A stretch of 64,000 bases of DNA from Dolichospermum sp. DET69 (GTDB lineage Bacteria; Cyanobacteriota; Cyanobacteriia; Cyanobacteriales; Nostocaceae), in contig CP070233.1 in the NCBI GenBank assembly GCA_017355425.1, positions 4,621,501-4,685,500 on the forward strand, read 5' to 3'. Of the stretch, positions 34,940 through 44,303 are shown one piece after another (the stretch's first letter is position 1; each line of letters starts with the position of its first letter). A model generated the notes under the pieces. That model was not told the DNA's origin. It made no database searches and worked only from the letters and a program-made list of their open reading frames with translations. The position numbers were made by a program, and so were the translations under genes.

Positions 34940-35911
34940 ATGATTACACAAATTCAAAATCTGCGGATTTTTTATCCATTCCTAGTGCCATTTATAAGCT
35001 CATCTCAGATTTATTGGTTATACATTTTTTCGGCTTTGTTACTAGCTTTGATTATATATAAATTAGGGTTATCTCAACAAGACGAACAGATAAATTTAAG
35101 ACAGTATCTTTTGCCAAAAGCAGTTTATTTACATCCTTCAGCGATCGCTGAATATAAGTATTATTTTTTATCTTCGCTCTTAGAAATATTTGTAATATTG
35201 CCAGTTATATTCTCTCTACCAAATCTAGCAAATATCATTTGTCATTATTTAACAGAAATTACGCACCTGACAACGCCTTTTTTAATTACCAATCCTCATT
35301 GGTATCATTATGTCATATTGAGTATTTTTGTGGCTTTAGCGGGGGATTTTGCCTATTATTGTTACCATTATTTAGCTCATAGAAGTTCATTCTTTTGGGA
35401 ATTTCATAAAGTCCATCATTCTGCGGATGTACTAACTCCGATGACTGTTTATCGCTCTCATCCCTTTGATTTAATATTAAGTATGATCTTTGCGACGGTA
35501 ATGCTGGGTTCTACCACGGGAATTTGGATTTATTTATTTGGTAATCAAGTCTCCCTTTTATCCATTTATGGAGTTAACTGGGAGATATTCCTATTTTATC
35601 TAACTGGTGCTAACTTACGACATTCTCATATTTGGTTGAACTACCCCTATAAAGTTAGTTATATGTTGATGAGTCCTGCTCAACATCATATTCATCATAG
35701 TGTTGAGCCAAAGCATTATGATAAAAACTTTGGTTATATTCTGTCTTTTTGGGACTGGATATTTGGGACTTTGTATATACCGAAAGGTTATGAAAAGCTG
35801 GATTTTGGTCTGTCAGATGGGGAATCAAGTTTATTTAATAATCCGATTAATTTATTGGTACAGCCATTTAAATCTATTTGGCAAAGTTACAACCAACAAA
35901 TATCTAAGTAG
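34940..35911 (+). CDS. Sterol desaturase / fatty acid hydroxylase family protein
   Basis: 323 residues with four to five membrane segments and the di-iron histidine clusters in order: HYLAHR (HxxxH), FHKVHHS (HxxHH), and HHIHHS (HxxHH) near residue 250. This superfamily hydroxylates or desaturates lipids, sterols or carotenoid-type substrates using a di-iron centre. Its substrate is unknown. It lies 350 bp upstream of the NRPS gene on the same strand, separated by a 3 x 70-bp repeat, so it could supply a hydroxylated fatty acid or modify the peptide, but an independent role is equally possible. Confidence 0.85.
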   Translation: MITQIQNLRIFYPFLVPFISSSQIYWLYIFSALLLALIIYKLGLSQQDEQINLRQYLLPKAVYLHPSAIAEYKYYFLSSLLEIFVILPVIFSLPNLANIICHYLTEITHLTTPFLITNPHWYHYVILSIFVALAGDFAYYCYHYLAHRSSFFWEFHKVHHSADVLTPMTVYRSHPFDLILSMIFATVMLGSTTGIWIYLFGNQVSLLSIYGVNWEIFLFYLTGANLRHSHIWLNYPYKVSYMLMSPAQHHIHHSVEPKHYDKNFGYILSFWDWIFGTLYIPKGYEKLDFGLSDGESSLFNNPINLLVQPFKSIWQSYNQQISK

Positions 35912-35971
35912 GCAGGCAAAATTAATTACATGAAAGATTTAGATTTAATGTAGGGGTAGCGCCCCTGTGCC

Positions 35972-36181
35972 TACCCCCATATTTCGGGCAACCACAGGGG
36001 GTTTGCCCCTACAAAATTAATTGGTTTAGGGATTTTTAAAATACCCCCATATTTCGGGCAACCACAGGGGGTTTGCCCCTACAAAATTAATTGGTTTAGG
36101 GATTTTTAAAATACCCCCATATTTCGGGCAACCACAGGGGGTTTGCCCCTACAAAATTAATTGGTTTAGGGATTTTTAAAA
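35972..36181. repeat. Tandem repeat, 3 x 70 bp, between hydroxylase and NRPS
   Basis: Units at 35972, 36042 and 36112 are identical or nearly so. Each has GGGCAACCAC..GTTTGCCCCTAC, the same hairpin core that is repeated at 50522-50742. Confidence 0.95.
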
Positions 36182-36262
36182 TGTTCAATTAATTTGGCAC
36201 GACTACTTAAAAAGTAATTTCCTATCAACAATCTCAATGCAAATTAAGTCAAAAATATAGTT

Positions 36263-37408
36263 ATGAATAACATGAAATTAGATTTGAGTTCAAATTTGTC
36301 GGATTCGACTACGATCATCAATGATTTGCCAGAAAATGGTTTTTGTATCCATGATTTATTTGCAATTCAGGTAAAAGCAGCGCCAGATTCAGTAGCGACA
36401 ATATTTGAAAATCAGCAACTTACCTACCAAGAATTGAATGATAAAGCCAATCAGTTAGCACATTATTTACAGAGTATTGGTGTAGGTGCTGAAGTCATGG
36501 TCGGCTTGTGCGTAGAGCGATCGCTCGACCTGATTATCGGTATTCTTGGTATTCTTAAAGCTGGAGGTGCTTATGTACCCATAGATCCAGCCTATCCCCA
36601 AGAACGCATAGCATTTATGCTAGAAGATACTAAATTGCAATTTGTGGTGACACAACAACAATGGGTAGTATCTCTACCGGAAAACTCCACAACAATTTGC
36701 TTAGATACAGATTGGCAGAAAATAGAGTGTCAAAGTTCCCATGATCCAGTTAGTGGAGTCACAGCCGAAAATCTCGCTTATTTAATCTATACTTCTGGTT
36801 CTACTGGTAAGCCAAAAGGTGTACAAATGCCTCATGGTAGTATTTGTAATTATCTTGAGGCGATCGCTAAAATATTACCAGTTAATAGTAACGATATTTA
36901 TCTCCACACAGCATCTTTCTCTTTTACTGCTTCAGTCAGACAATTATTTTTACCTTTATCTCAAGGTGCAACCAGTATTCTTGCTACTCGTGAACAAACC
37001 AGAACTCCTTTAAGTCTATTTGAATTAATTCAAAAACGTGGTGTTACTATTTGTGATGGTGTACCCTCTGTATGGCGATATGGACTCATTGCTTTAGAAA
37101 GTTTAGACCAACAATATACAGAATCTCTGAGCGAATCAAAATTAAGATTAATAGTATTTGGTGGCGAATTACTACCCTATCAACTAATTAAAAAGTTACG
37201 CAACCTATTCAAAACACCACCCCAATTTTTTAATATTCTTGGTCAAACTGAAAGTATTGGCCATGGTTTTTATACTGTTCCCGCAGACTACGATCTTGAA
37301 GATGGCTATGTTCCCGTTGGTCATCCTTTAGCAAATATTCAACAAGTTTATGTCCTTAACGCCAATATGGAAGAAGTCCCCATAGGAGGATCGGGAGAAG
37401 TCCATATT
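36263..37408 (+). CDS. NRPS, first part: N-terminal adenylation domain (gene split by IS)
   Basis: 382 residues of an adenylation domain ending at GEVHI, where an IS element interrupts it; the frame then runs into the IS to a stop at 37412. Core motifs: LTYQELNDKANQLAHYL, LGILKAGGAYVPIDP, and A3 YTSGSTGKPKG. The A4 region reads SFTASVRQLF: the Asp that normally binds the alpha-amino group (Asp235 of GrsA) is Thr. The GQTES motif replaces the usual GPTE. So this domain may activate an acid without an alpha-amino group (hydroxy, keto, aryl or fatty acid). No condensation domain precedes it, so it is a loading module. The native continuation starts at 38937. Confidence 0.9.
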
Positions 37409-38931
37409 CAGTAAACCAAAAAGTTTTTTCCTGAAGGGAGATCGCCAAATACTGTGTAGTATAAAATACTTTTTTATTCCCGATACTCTAATCAGCAGAC
37501 ATAGTATAGATAATAATTACTTATGATTAGCTGGTTAATAATTTCTTGACGCTAACCGGATGGAATATAAATGCTTTCAACGACTTGATATTTCTTCTGT
37601 AGGGCTTGAGATAAAAAGGCTAACATCTGTTTGAGTGTAAAAAGTGTGCGATAAATTAATCTACTACCTTTCCTTTTACGACTGATTTTGAGCCATAGTA
37701 GATTCACCCAGATGTTAATTAGAAGAAAGGATATTCCAATGAATAGTAATCTCAAGACTGGATTTTTGTTATTCGTCTTAATTCGACAAATATTTTTCAG
37801 ACGATAACTGGTTTCAATGCCAAATCTTTTTCGATAATCTTGATAGATATAATTTAAATTTGTTTTGACCTTATAAGCAACATAAACAAAGTATTGAACC
37901 CCATGCTTTTTATGCTTTCCCTTTCTATATTTACAGACGATCCATAAATCAAATGTGACAAAATCATCTTTGTCTCTTGTAATAGTATAGGTAGTTTTAT
38001 AACTTTTTTTACCCTTGAGGAATTGTTTGATTCCTCCTTTTTTTCCAGTCTTGATAGCAGGCATAAGAAAGGGAATATCTAATGCCTGTAACCATCTAAT
38101 TACAGGAGTATTAAAAAATCCCCTATCCAAATAGAGTTTTTTTACATTTATTTTTAGGGATTCAAGTTCTGCTAATAAATAAGTAATTAAAGCCACACTA
38201 GTATCTAATTGGCGAACACCTCTTATTGCTAGAGTTACACGCTTATTATTACTAATAACATATAAAGTGGCATAGGCATAAAATGAATTAGTACCAGATT
38301 TAGCTTCACTTCGATATATGTAGGGTAATTCTGACGATGTTGGTTGACCATAATAACAAATTAAATTTAAATCAATCGCTATTTTCAAACACCCTTTTTT
38401 TAATCCTAAAGGAATTCGACTTTTTAATGCTTGATTTATTTGCGCTTCTAATTCCTCAAAATTGTTAATTTTATTGAGATGATATCTAATATCATTAGCT
38501 GTCGGAATATTTTTTAACAATTTAGCTGTGTTTTCAATACTGTCTCCAGTGCTGGCTGCTTTAACCAGAATCTCGAATAAAGTTTGTTGGTCACAGGCTC
38601 CTTGCGTTTCAATCGAAAAATTTTCTACTAAACACTGAATAACCTCATCAAGAGTTTCTGAGTCGGTTAAAACGAGTTCTTCTGTAGACTCGCCCCGCGT
38701 GGCTTTTGTTAGAGATGAAACAGTCAATTTTTTCAGCCAATATGCTACACACTACTTTCATCATTTCATATTTTGATCCAGTGCAAATTATGATAACTAT
38801 TTCTTATATATTTGGTATTCTATAGTACATGAGTATCTGTCGTATTTTGTTAGTGATGCCTGCTGCGTCTGTAGCAATAGCGTCAGCACTCCGTAAAAAT
38901 CACTCTTTGGGAAAAACTTTTTGGTTTACTG
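37409..38931. mobile_element. Insertion sequence (ISH3/IS4-like), 1,523 bp, inside NRPS gene
   Basis: Inverted ends CAGTAAACCAAAAAGTTTTT at 37409-37428 and its reverse complement ending 38931. ATATT is duplicated on both sides (37404-37408 and 38932-38936). Removing the element and one ATATT restores the NRPS frame as GEVHI-AGSTLARGYLNR. It encodes one transposase on the minus strand. The insertion is recent. Confidence 0.97.
37552..38727 (-). CDS. ISH3-like DDE transposase
   Basis: 391 residues. A helical N-terminal part precedes the DDE core: first Asp in KIAIDLNLICYYG, second in VKKLYLDRGFF, and the Glu in YRKRFGIETSYRLKNICR, which is the Y-(2)R-(3)E-(6)K motif of the IS4 superfamily. The C-terminal hydrophobic segment LLFIGISFLLINIWVNLLW is normal for the ISH3 group. 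It is complete and probably active, since ends and target duplication are intact. Confidence 0.9.
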   Translation of the reverse strand: MTVSSLTKATRGESTEELVLTDSETLDEVIQCLVENFSIETQGACDQQTLFEILVKAASTGDSIENTAKLLKNIPTANDIRYHLNKINNFEELEAQINQALKSRIPLGLKKGCLKIAIDLNLICYYGQPTSSELPYIYRSEAKSGTNSFYAYATLYVISNNKRVTLAIRGVRQLDTSVALITYLLAELESLKINVKKLYLDRGFFNTPVIRWLQALDIPFLMPAIKTGKKGGIKQFLKGKKSYKTTYTITRDKDDFVTFDLWIVCKYRKGKHKKHGVQYFVYVAYKVKTNLNYIYQDYRKRFGIETSYRLKNICRIKTNNKNPVLRLLFIGISFLLINIWVNLLWLKISRKRKGSRLIYRTLFTLKQMLAFLSQALQKKYQVVESIYIPSG

Positions 38932-41900
38932 ATATTGCGGGTTCTACCTTAGCACGAGGCTATTTGAACCGCACCGAGGCAAATAGGGAAAAATTCATTA
39001 TTAATCCTTTTAATCCTCAACAACGACTTTTTAAAACTGGGGATGTTGCTCGTTATTCAAGCGATCGCAATTTAGAAATTCTCGGACGTATTGATTTTCA
39101 GGTAAATATCCGCGGAATGAGGGTTGAATTGGAGGAAATTGAAGCAGTAATTAAACTCCATCCCAGCATCCGAGAAGCTGTGGTTTCTGCTAGAGAAGAT
39201 GTATCTGGGGGTCAGCGATTAGTTGCTTATATCGTAGTAAATAACCAAGATTTTAATTCGGGAGAATTACGCAATTTCCTGTCCAGTAAACTGCCAGATT
39301 ATATGATTCCCCATACCTTAATGGTGATGGAGAAATTGCCAGTTTTACCCAATGGAAAATTAGACAGAAAAAGTTTACCCGAACCTGATTTATCAGCAAT
39401 TCAAAGTGAATTTGTCCCTCCGCAAACACCCACACAAGAAATCATCGCTAAAATCTGGGCAGAAGTTTTAGGCATCGCCAGAATTGGTATTCATGATAAT
39501 TTTTTAGAATTGGGTGGACATTCTCTACTAGCAAGTTTAGTGATATCAAGATTGCGTGAGGCACTATCAGTAGAATTATCTATTGCCAGTTTATTTGCCG
39601 CGCCAACAATTGCCACATTTAGCGAACAAATTGGATCTTCTGCCCAGAATTTACTGCCAACCTTAGAACCAGTTTCCCGAAATATTGAATTACCACTTTC
39701 GTTAACTCAGCAGCGGTTTTGGTTTCTTGATCAAATGGAAGGGGCAAATCCTGCTTACAATATTGTCAGAGTCCTGAATTTACAAGGATTGCTTAACTTT
39801 ATAGCACTTGAAGGGGCGATCGCCACAATTATTAATCGTCATGAAACCCTGCGTACCAGTTTTGGGATTGCCGATGGTAAACCCATTCAAGTTATTACTG
39901 ATAAATTAGCATTTACCTTACCTGTAATTGATTTACAAGAATTAGCAGAAGATCAGAAAACGACTGCGGCACAAAGATTAACTACTAATGAATATCTTCG
40001 CCCTTTTGCCCTAACTGAATCATCTCTCTTAAGAGTGACATTGATCCAATTGGGGGCAGAATCCCACCAGCTATTAGTAATAATGCACCACATCATTTCT
40101 GATGCCTGGTCAGCAGGGAATTTTCTTCAAGAATTATCGGTTATTTATTCAGCCTTGACAGCGGGTTTACCTTCTCCCTTACCCCAATTATCAATTCAGT
40201 ATGCCGACTATGCTTATTGGCAACGACAATGGCTGGAAAATCAACCCGCGCAACTTGATTATTGGCAACAACAATTAGCAGATATTCCCGCAGTCATTGA
40301 ATTACCTACAGATCGATCACGAACAGCAATTCAAACCTTTCGCGGTGATCTCCAGAAATTTCAATTTGATTCCCAACTCACTCACAAACTTAAAAGCCTC
40401 AGTCAAAAATCGGGTTCTTCCCTATTTATGACACTTCTCACGGCCTTTGTGATCTTACTTTCCCGCTATAGTGGTCAGGAAGATATTGTTGTTGGTTCTC
40501 CTATTAGTAATCGCAATCGTGTCGCGTTAGAGCCATTAATTGGCTTTTTTGTGAATACTTTAGTTTTACGGACTCGTCTCGAAGGAAATCCCACATTTGA
40601 AGAATTACTTCAACAGGTGCGACAGATGGCACTTGATGCTTATGCTCATCAAGATGTCCCCTTTGATCAACTTGTAGAAACCCTCCAACCTCAGCGCCAC
40701 CTCAGTCATAGTCCCTTATTTCAAGTTATGTTTGTATTGCAAAATTCTCCGGTGTCAAAACTGGAATTAGGAGATTTGCAAGTTACACAAATAGAATTAA
40801 CAAGAGGGACTGCGGGGGCAACTTTTGATTTAACCTTATCAATGCAGGAAAAAGAGTCAGCATCAGGAACTGAATTAATAGGTGCATTTGAATATAATGC
40901 TAATTTGTTTAATGCTGATACTATTGCCAGGATGGTAGAGAGTTTTCACACCTTAGTTGAGGCAATTGTGGTAAATCCTCAAGAGCGGATTAGGACATTA
41001 CCTTTATTAACAGCATCCCAAGAAAATCAGTTATTAGTTGAATGGAATAATCCAGGAACTGATTACCCACAAAAATCCATTCCTCAATTATTTGAGGAAC
41101 AAGTAGAAAAAACACCTGATGCAGTAGCGGTAGTTTTTGAAGATCAGCAATTAACCTACCAACAATTAAATTCAGAAGCTAACAAACTAGCTCATTATTT
41201 GCAGTTTTTGGGTGTAGAACCAGAAATATTAGTGGGTGTTTATTTAGAACGTTCTCTGGAAATGATAGTAGGATATTTGGGAATTTTCAAAGCTGGTGGT
41301 GCTTATGTGCCACTCGATCCTAATTATCCCCCAGAACGTCTCAATTATATGGTGGCAGATTCACAAATGTCCATCATCTTGACTCATTCTTCATTACTCC
41401 CACATTTATCATTAACCCTAGAGCGATCTGCTTGCAGCAGCGCTTCGCTATCGCAAACTAAAATCATTTGTTGGGATCAAGATTTTAAAATTGAAATCGC
41501 CAGTCAAAGTTCCGATAATCCTATTCATAATTTCACACCTGAAAATTTAGCTTATGTAATTTATACTTCTGGTTCTACAGGGCGACCTAAAGGTGTACTA
41601 ATTCAACATTCAGCACTATTAAATTTAGTGTTCTGGCACTTAAATAATTTTGAATTAAAATCATCAGATCGAACTACACAGTTAGCAGGAACAGCCTTTG
41701 ATGCTGCTGTCTGGGAATTATGGCCTTATTTAGTAGTCGGAGCGAGTATATATTTAATTAAATCAGAATTTCTGCTGTCAGCAGAAACACTTCAAGAGAA
41801 GTTGATATCACATAATATTACTATTAGTTTTATTCCTACACCCTTAGCAGAACAATTATGTCTTTTATCCTGGACAGAAAAGACAACTTTGCGAACTATG

Positions 41901-44225
41901 TTAACTGGTGGAGATAGACTTAATTCTTATCCATCAAATAAGTTACCATTTAAGTTTTTTAATAACTATGGACCCACCGAAAATACAGTGGTTACAACGT
42001 CTGGACAAATTTTATCAGAAGAATCAGATGGTAAATTCCCACCCATAGGTCGTCCTATTACCAATACTCAAGTTTACATTCTTGATCACTATCTTCAACT
42101 CCTACCAATTGGCGTTTATGGAGAAATATACATTGGTGGTCTAGGTTTAGCTAGAGGGTATTTAAATCGTCCTGACTTAACATCTGAGCGATTTATTGCT
42201 AATCCTTTTGTGGCAAATGAGCGACTTTATAAAACTGGAGACTTAGGACGCTATTTACCAGACGGAAATATTGAATTTCTAGGACGCATTGATCATCAAG
42301 TTAAAATTCGGGGTTTTCGGATTGAACTAGGAGAAATTGAAACAGTATTAACCCAACATCCTCAAGTTCAGCAGGTAGTAGTCATTGTCCGCGAAGATCA
42401 TCCAGGAAACAAGTATTTAACAGCTTATATTGTCAGCACCACAGAAACATTGACAAGTAGCGAATTACGTCAATTTCTCAAAGAACATCTTCCCGAATAT
42501 ATGATACCTGCGGCTTTTGTCATGCTCAAAACCTTACCTCTGACTCCCAATGGTAAAGTTGACCGGCGGATTTTACCAAAGCCAGAAACAACCAATTTAG
42601 AGCTAGAAACCGCTTTTGTTGCCCCTGTGACCGCGCTAGAAACAAAATTAGCCGAAATCTGGTGTACAGTATTAAATCGAGAGCAGGTGGGCATCTATGA
42701 TAACTTCTTTGAATTAGGGGGACACTCTCTCCTGATCACATCTGTAATATCTCGCATTCGAGAACATTTTTCCATAGTTTTGCCTCTGCGTTCTCTATTT
42801 ACAGCCCCGACTATCGCTGAACTTAGTCAAGTAATAATTACACATCAACTGGATGCCATGACAGTTGATACCTTACCACCTCTTGTCCCTCAAGCACGAG
42901 ACACTTGTATCCCCCTGTCTTTTGCACAAGAGTCTATATGGCAGTTACAGCAATTAGCTCCTGAAAGTTGCGCCTACAACAGCTTTTTTATTTTACGTTT
43001 CACTGGCTCTCTTTCTGCAATTGCGTTGGAGTCCAGTTTCAATGAAATAATTCGTCGTCATGAAATATTACGCACGGCTTTTACTATATTAGAAGGTCAA
43101 CCTGTACAAGTAATTAGCCCATTTCTGACTATCCCATTAGAAATTATAGACTTACAAAACCTACCTTTGATAGAGCGAACATCGGGCGCAGAAAGACTAG
43201 CTGCATTGCAATATCAGCACCATTTTGATCTGGCTTTAGTCCCTCTCATCAAAACAACTTTACTGCGACTAACTCCAGAAGAACATTGGTTAACACTAAA
43301 TATGCACCATATCATCACAGATGGCTGGTCATTTGGTCTGTTGTTGGAGGAGTTAGGAATCCTCTATGCAGCTTTTGTCAATGGTTTACCTTCACCCCTA
43401 CCGGAATTACCTGTTCATTACGCAGATTTTACCCTCTGGCAACGGCAATACTTTAATGAAAAGGTCATAGAAAAGCAATTGGCTTACTGGCTACAAAAAC
43501 TAACTAATATTGCACTAGAATCTGATGAGATATCTAGCAATCAGCTACAGTTGAGTAATAAAAGTAGCAGCGCAGCTATTTATTCTGTGGTTCTGCCAGC
43601 AAGTCTTGTGACATCAATCGAAACCCTCTGCCGTTCTCAAAAGGTCAGCATTTTTACGATCATTCTCACTGCTCTAAATATACTTTTGTTTAAGTGCAAT
43701 AGTAAGAACGACATTTTAGTAATAGCAACTATTGGTAATCGGAGTACGGTGGAAACTGAAAAAATGCTCGGTTGCTTCATCAATGACGTAATTTTGCGAT
43801 CGCATCTTTCCTCTGAACAAACTGGAATTAATCTTTTAGAACAAGCCCAAGAAACTCTCACAGAAGCCATTAATAATAAAGAAATTGCTTGTCAAACAGT
43901 CACTGACACTATCACCAGCAAACAACCATTGAATATCTCGGCAGCCCTGGCTATGTTACCTCCACAAAATTGGCATAATTGGATGTTAGATGTTGACTTT
44001 GTATCAATTAAGCGCGATCTCGACTTGTGGGATGGAGAAATTCCTTTAGAAATTTATGTTTCTTCACCCTCAGTAAATAATCCCACCATGGAAATTAAGG
44101 TTTTCTACAGCACGGAGTTATTTACCAATGAAACTATCAAGTTTTTGTTTAGCTATTACCAGCAAATTCTTCAGCAGCTTGTCCAAGATCCAACTAGTCA
44201 GGTTTGTGAATTTTTTGATTTGTGA
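38829..44225 (+). CDS. NRPS, main part: A(end)-PCP-C-A-PCP-C
   Basis: The frame opens at 38829 inside the IS, but native NRPS sequence begins at 38937 (AGSTLARGYLNR). Order: end of A1 (NGKLDRK), PCP1 with LGGHSLLAS near 39510, C1 with HHIISDAWSAG, A2 (TAFDAAVWE; GGDRL; NNYGPTENTVV; NGKVDR), PCP2 with LGGHSLLIT near 42715, C2 with HHIITDGWS. By alignment with GrsA, the A2 pocket reads D-A-W-F-L-G-N-V-V-K, the published leucine code. There is no thioesterase, so C2 must pass the chain to another protein or release it by condensation. A 32-bp dispersed repeat lies in frame in A2 at 41423. Confidence 0.93.
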   Translation: MSICRILLVMPAASVAIASALRKNHSLGKTFWFTDIAGSTLARGYLNRTEANREKFIINPFNPQQRLFKTGDVARYSSDRNLEILGRIDFQVNIRGMRVELEEIEAVIKLHPSIREAVVSAREDVSGGQRLVAYIVVNNQDFNSGELRNFLSSKLPDYMIPHTLMVMEKLPVLPNGKLDRKSLPEPDLSAIQSEFVPPQTPTQEIIAKIWAEVLGIARIGIHDNFLELGGHSLLASLVISRLREALSVELSIASLFAAPTIATFSEQIGSSAQNLLPTLEPVSRNIELPLSLTQQRFWFLDQMEGANPAYNIVRVLNLQGLLNFIALEGAIATIINRHETLRTSFGIADGKPIQVITDKLAFTLPVIDLQELAEDQKTTAAQRLTTNEYLRPFALTESSLLRVTLIQLGAESHQLLVIMHHIISDAWSAGNFLQELSVIYSALTAGLPSPLPQLSIQYADYAYWQRQWLENQPAQLDYWQQQLADIPAVIELPTDRSRTAIQTFRGDLQKFQFDSQLTHKLKSLSQKSGSSLFMTLLTAFVILLSRYSGQEDIVVGSPISNRNRVALEPLIGFFVNTLVLRTRLEGNPTFEELLQQVRQMALDAYAHQDVPFDQLVETLQPQRHLSHSPLFQVMFVLQNSPVSKLELGDLQVTQIELTRGTAGATFDLTLSMQEKESASGTELIGAFEYNANLFNADTIARMVESFHTLVEAIVVNPQERIRTLPLLTASQENQLLVEWNNPGTDYPQKSIPQLFEEQVEKTPDAVAVVFEDQQLTYQQLNSEANKLAHYLQFLGVEPEILVGVYLERSLEMIVGYLGIFKAGGAYVPLDPNYPPERLNYMVADSQMSIILTHSSLLPHLSLTLERSACSSASLSQTKIICWDQDFKIEIASQSSDNPIHNFTPENLAYVIYTSGSTGRPKGVLIQHSALLNLVFWHLNNFELKSSDRTTQLAGTAFDAAVWELWPYLVVGASIYLIKSEFLLSAETLQEKLISHNITISFIPTPLAEQLCLLSWTEKTTLRTMLTGGDRLNSYPSNKLPFKFFNNYGPTENTVVTTSGQILSEESDGKFPPIGRPITNTQVYILDHYLQLLPIGVYGEIYIGGLGLARGYLNRPDLTSERFIANPFVANERLYKTGDLGRYLPDGNIEFLGRIDHQVKIRGFRIELGEIETVLTQHPQVQQVVVIVREDHPGNKYLTAYIVSTTETLTSSELRQFLKEHLPEYMIPAAFVMLKTLPLTPNGKVDRRILPKPETTNLELETAFVAPVTALETKLAEIWCTVLNREQVGIYDNFFELGGHSLLITSVISRIREHFSIVLPLRSLFTAPTIAELSQVIITHQLDAMTVDTLPPLVPQARDTCIPLSFAQESIWQLQQLAPESCAYNSFFILRFTGSLSAIALESSFNEIIRRHEILRTAFTILEGQPVQVISPFLTIPLEIIDLQNLPLIERTSGAERLAALQYQHHFDLALVPLIKTTLLRLTPEEHWLTLNMHHIITDGWSFGLLLEELGILYAAFVNGLPSPLPELPVHYADFTLWQRQYFNEKVIEKQLAYWLQKLTNIALESDEISSNQLQLSNKSSSAAIYSVVLPASLVTSIETLCRSQKVSIFTIILTALNILLFKCNSKNDILVIATIGNRSTVETEKMLGCFINDVILRSHLSSEQTGINLLEQAQETLTEAINNKEIACQTVTDTITSKQPLNISAALAMLPPQNWHNWMLDVDFVSIKRDLDLWDGEIPLEIYVSSPSVNNPTMEIKVFYSTELFTNETIKFLFSYYQQILQQLVQDPTSQVCEFFDL
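41423..41454. repeat. Small dispersed repeat inside the NRPS A2 domain
   Basis: The reverse complement matches 17912-17943 at 31 of 32 bases. It encodes ERSACSSASLSQ in a loop before the A3 core, in frame. Confidence 0.9.
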
Positions 44226-44239
44226 ACATTGCAAGAGTC

Positions 44240-44272
44240 AGATCCCCAACTTCTTAGAGAAGTCGGGGATCT
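44240..44272. repeat. AGATCCCC(A/G)ACTTCTT palindrome after NRPS stop
   Basis: Fifteen bases after the NRPS stop; a good candidate for a bidirectional terminator. Confidence 0.8.
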
Positions 44273-44303
44273 TATTTGACTACTTATATTGACACTCTCA
44301 GCC

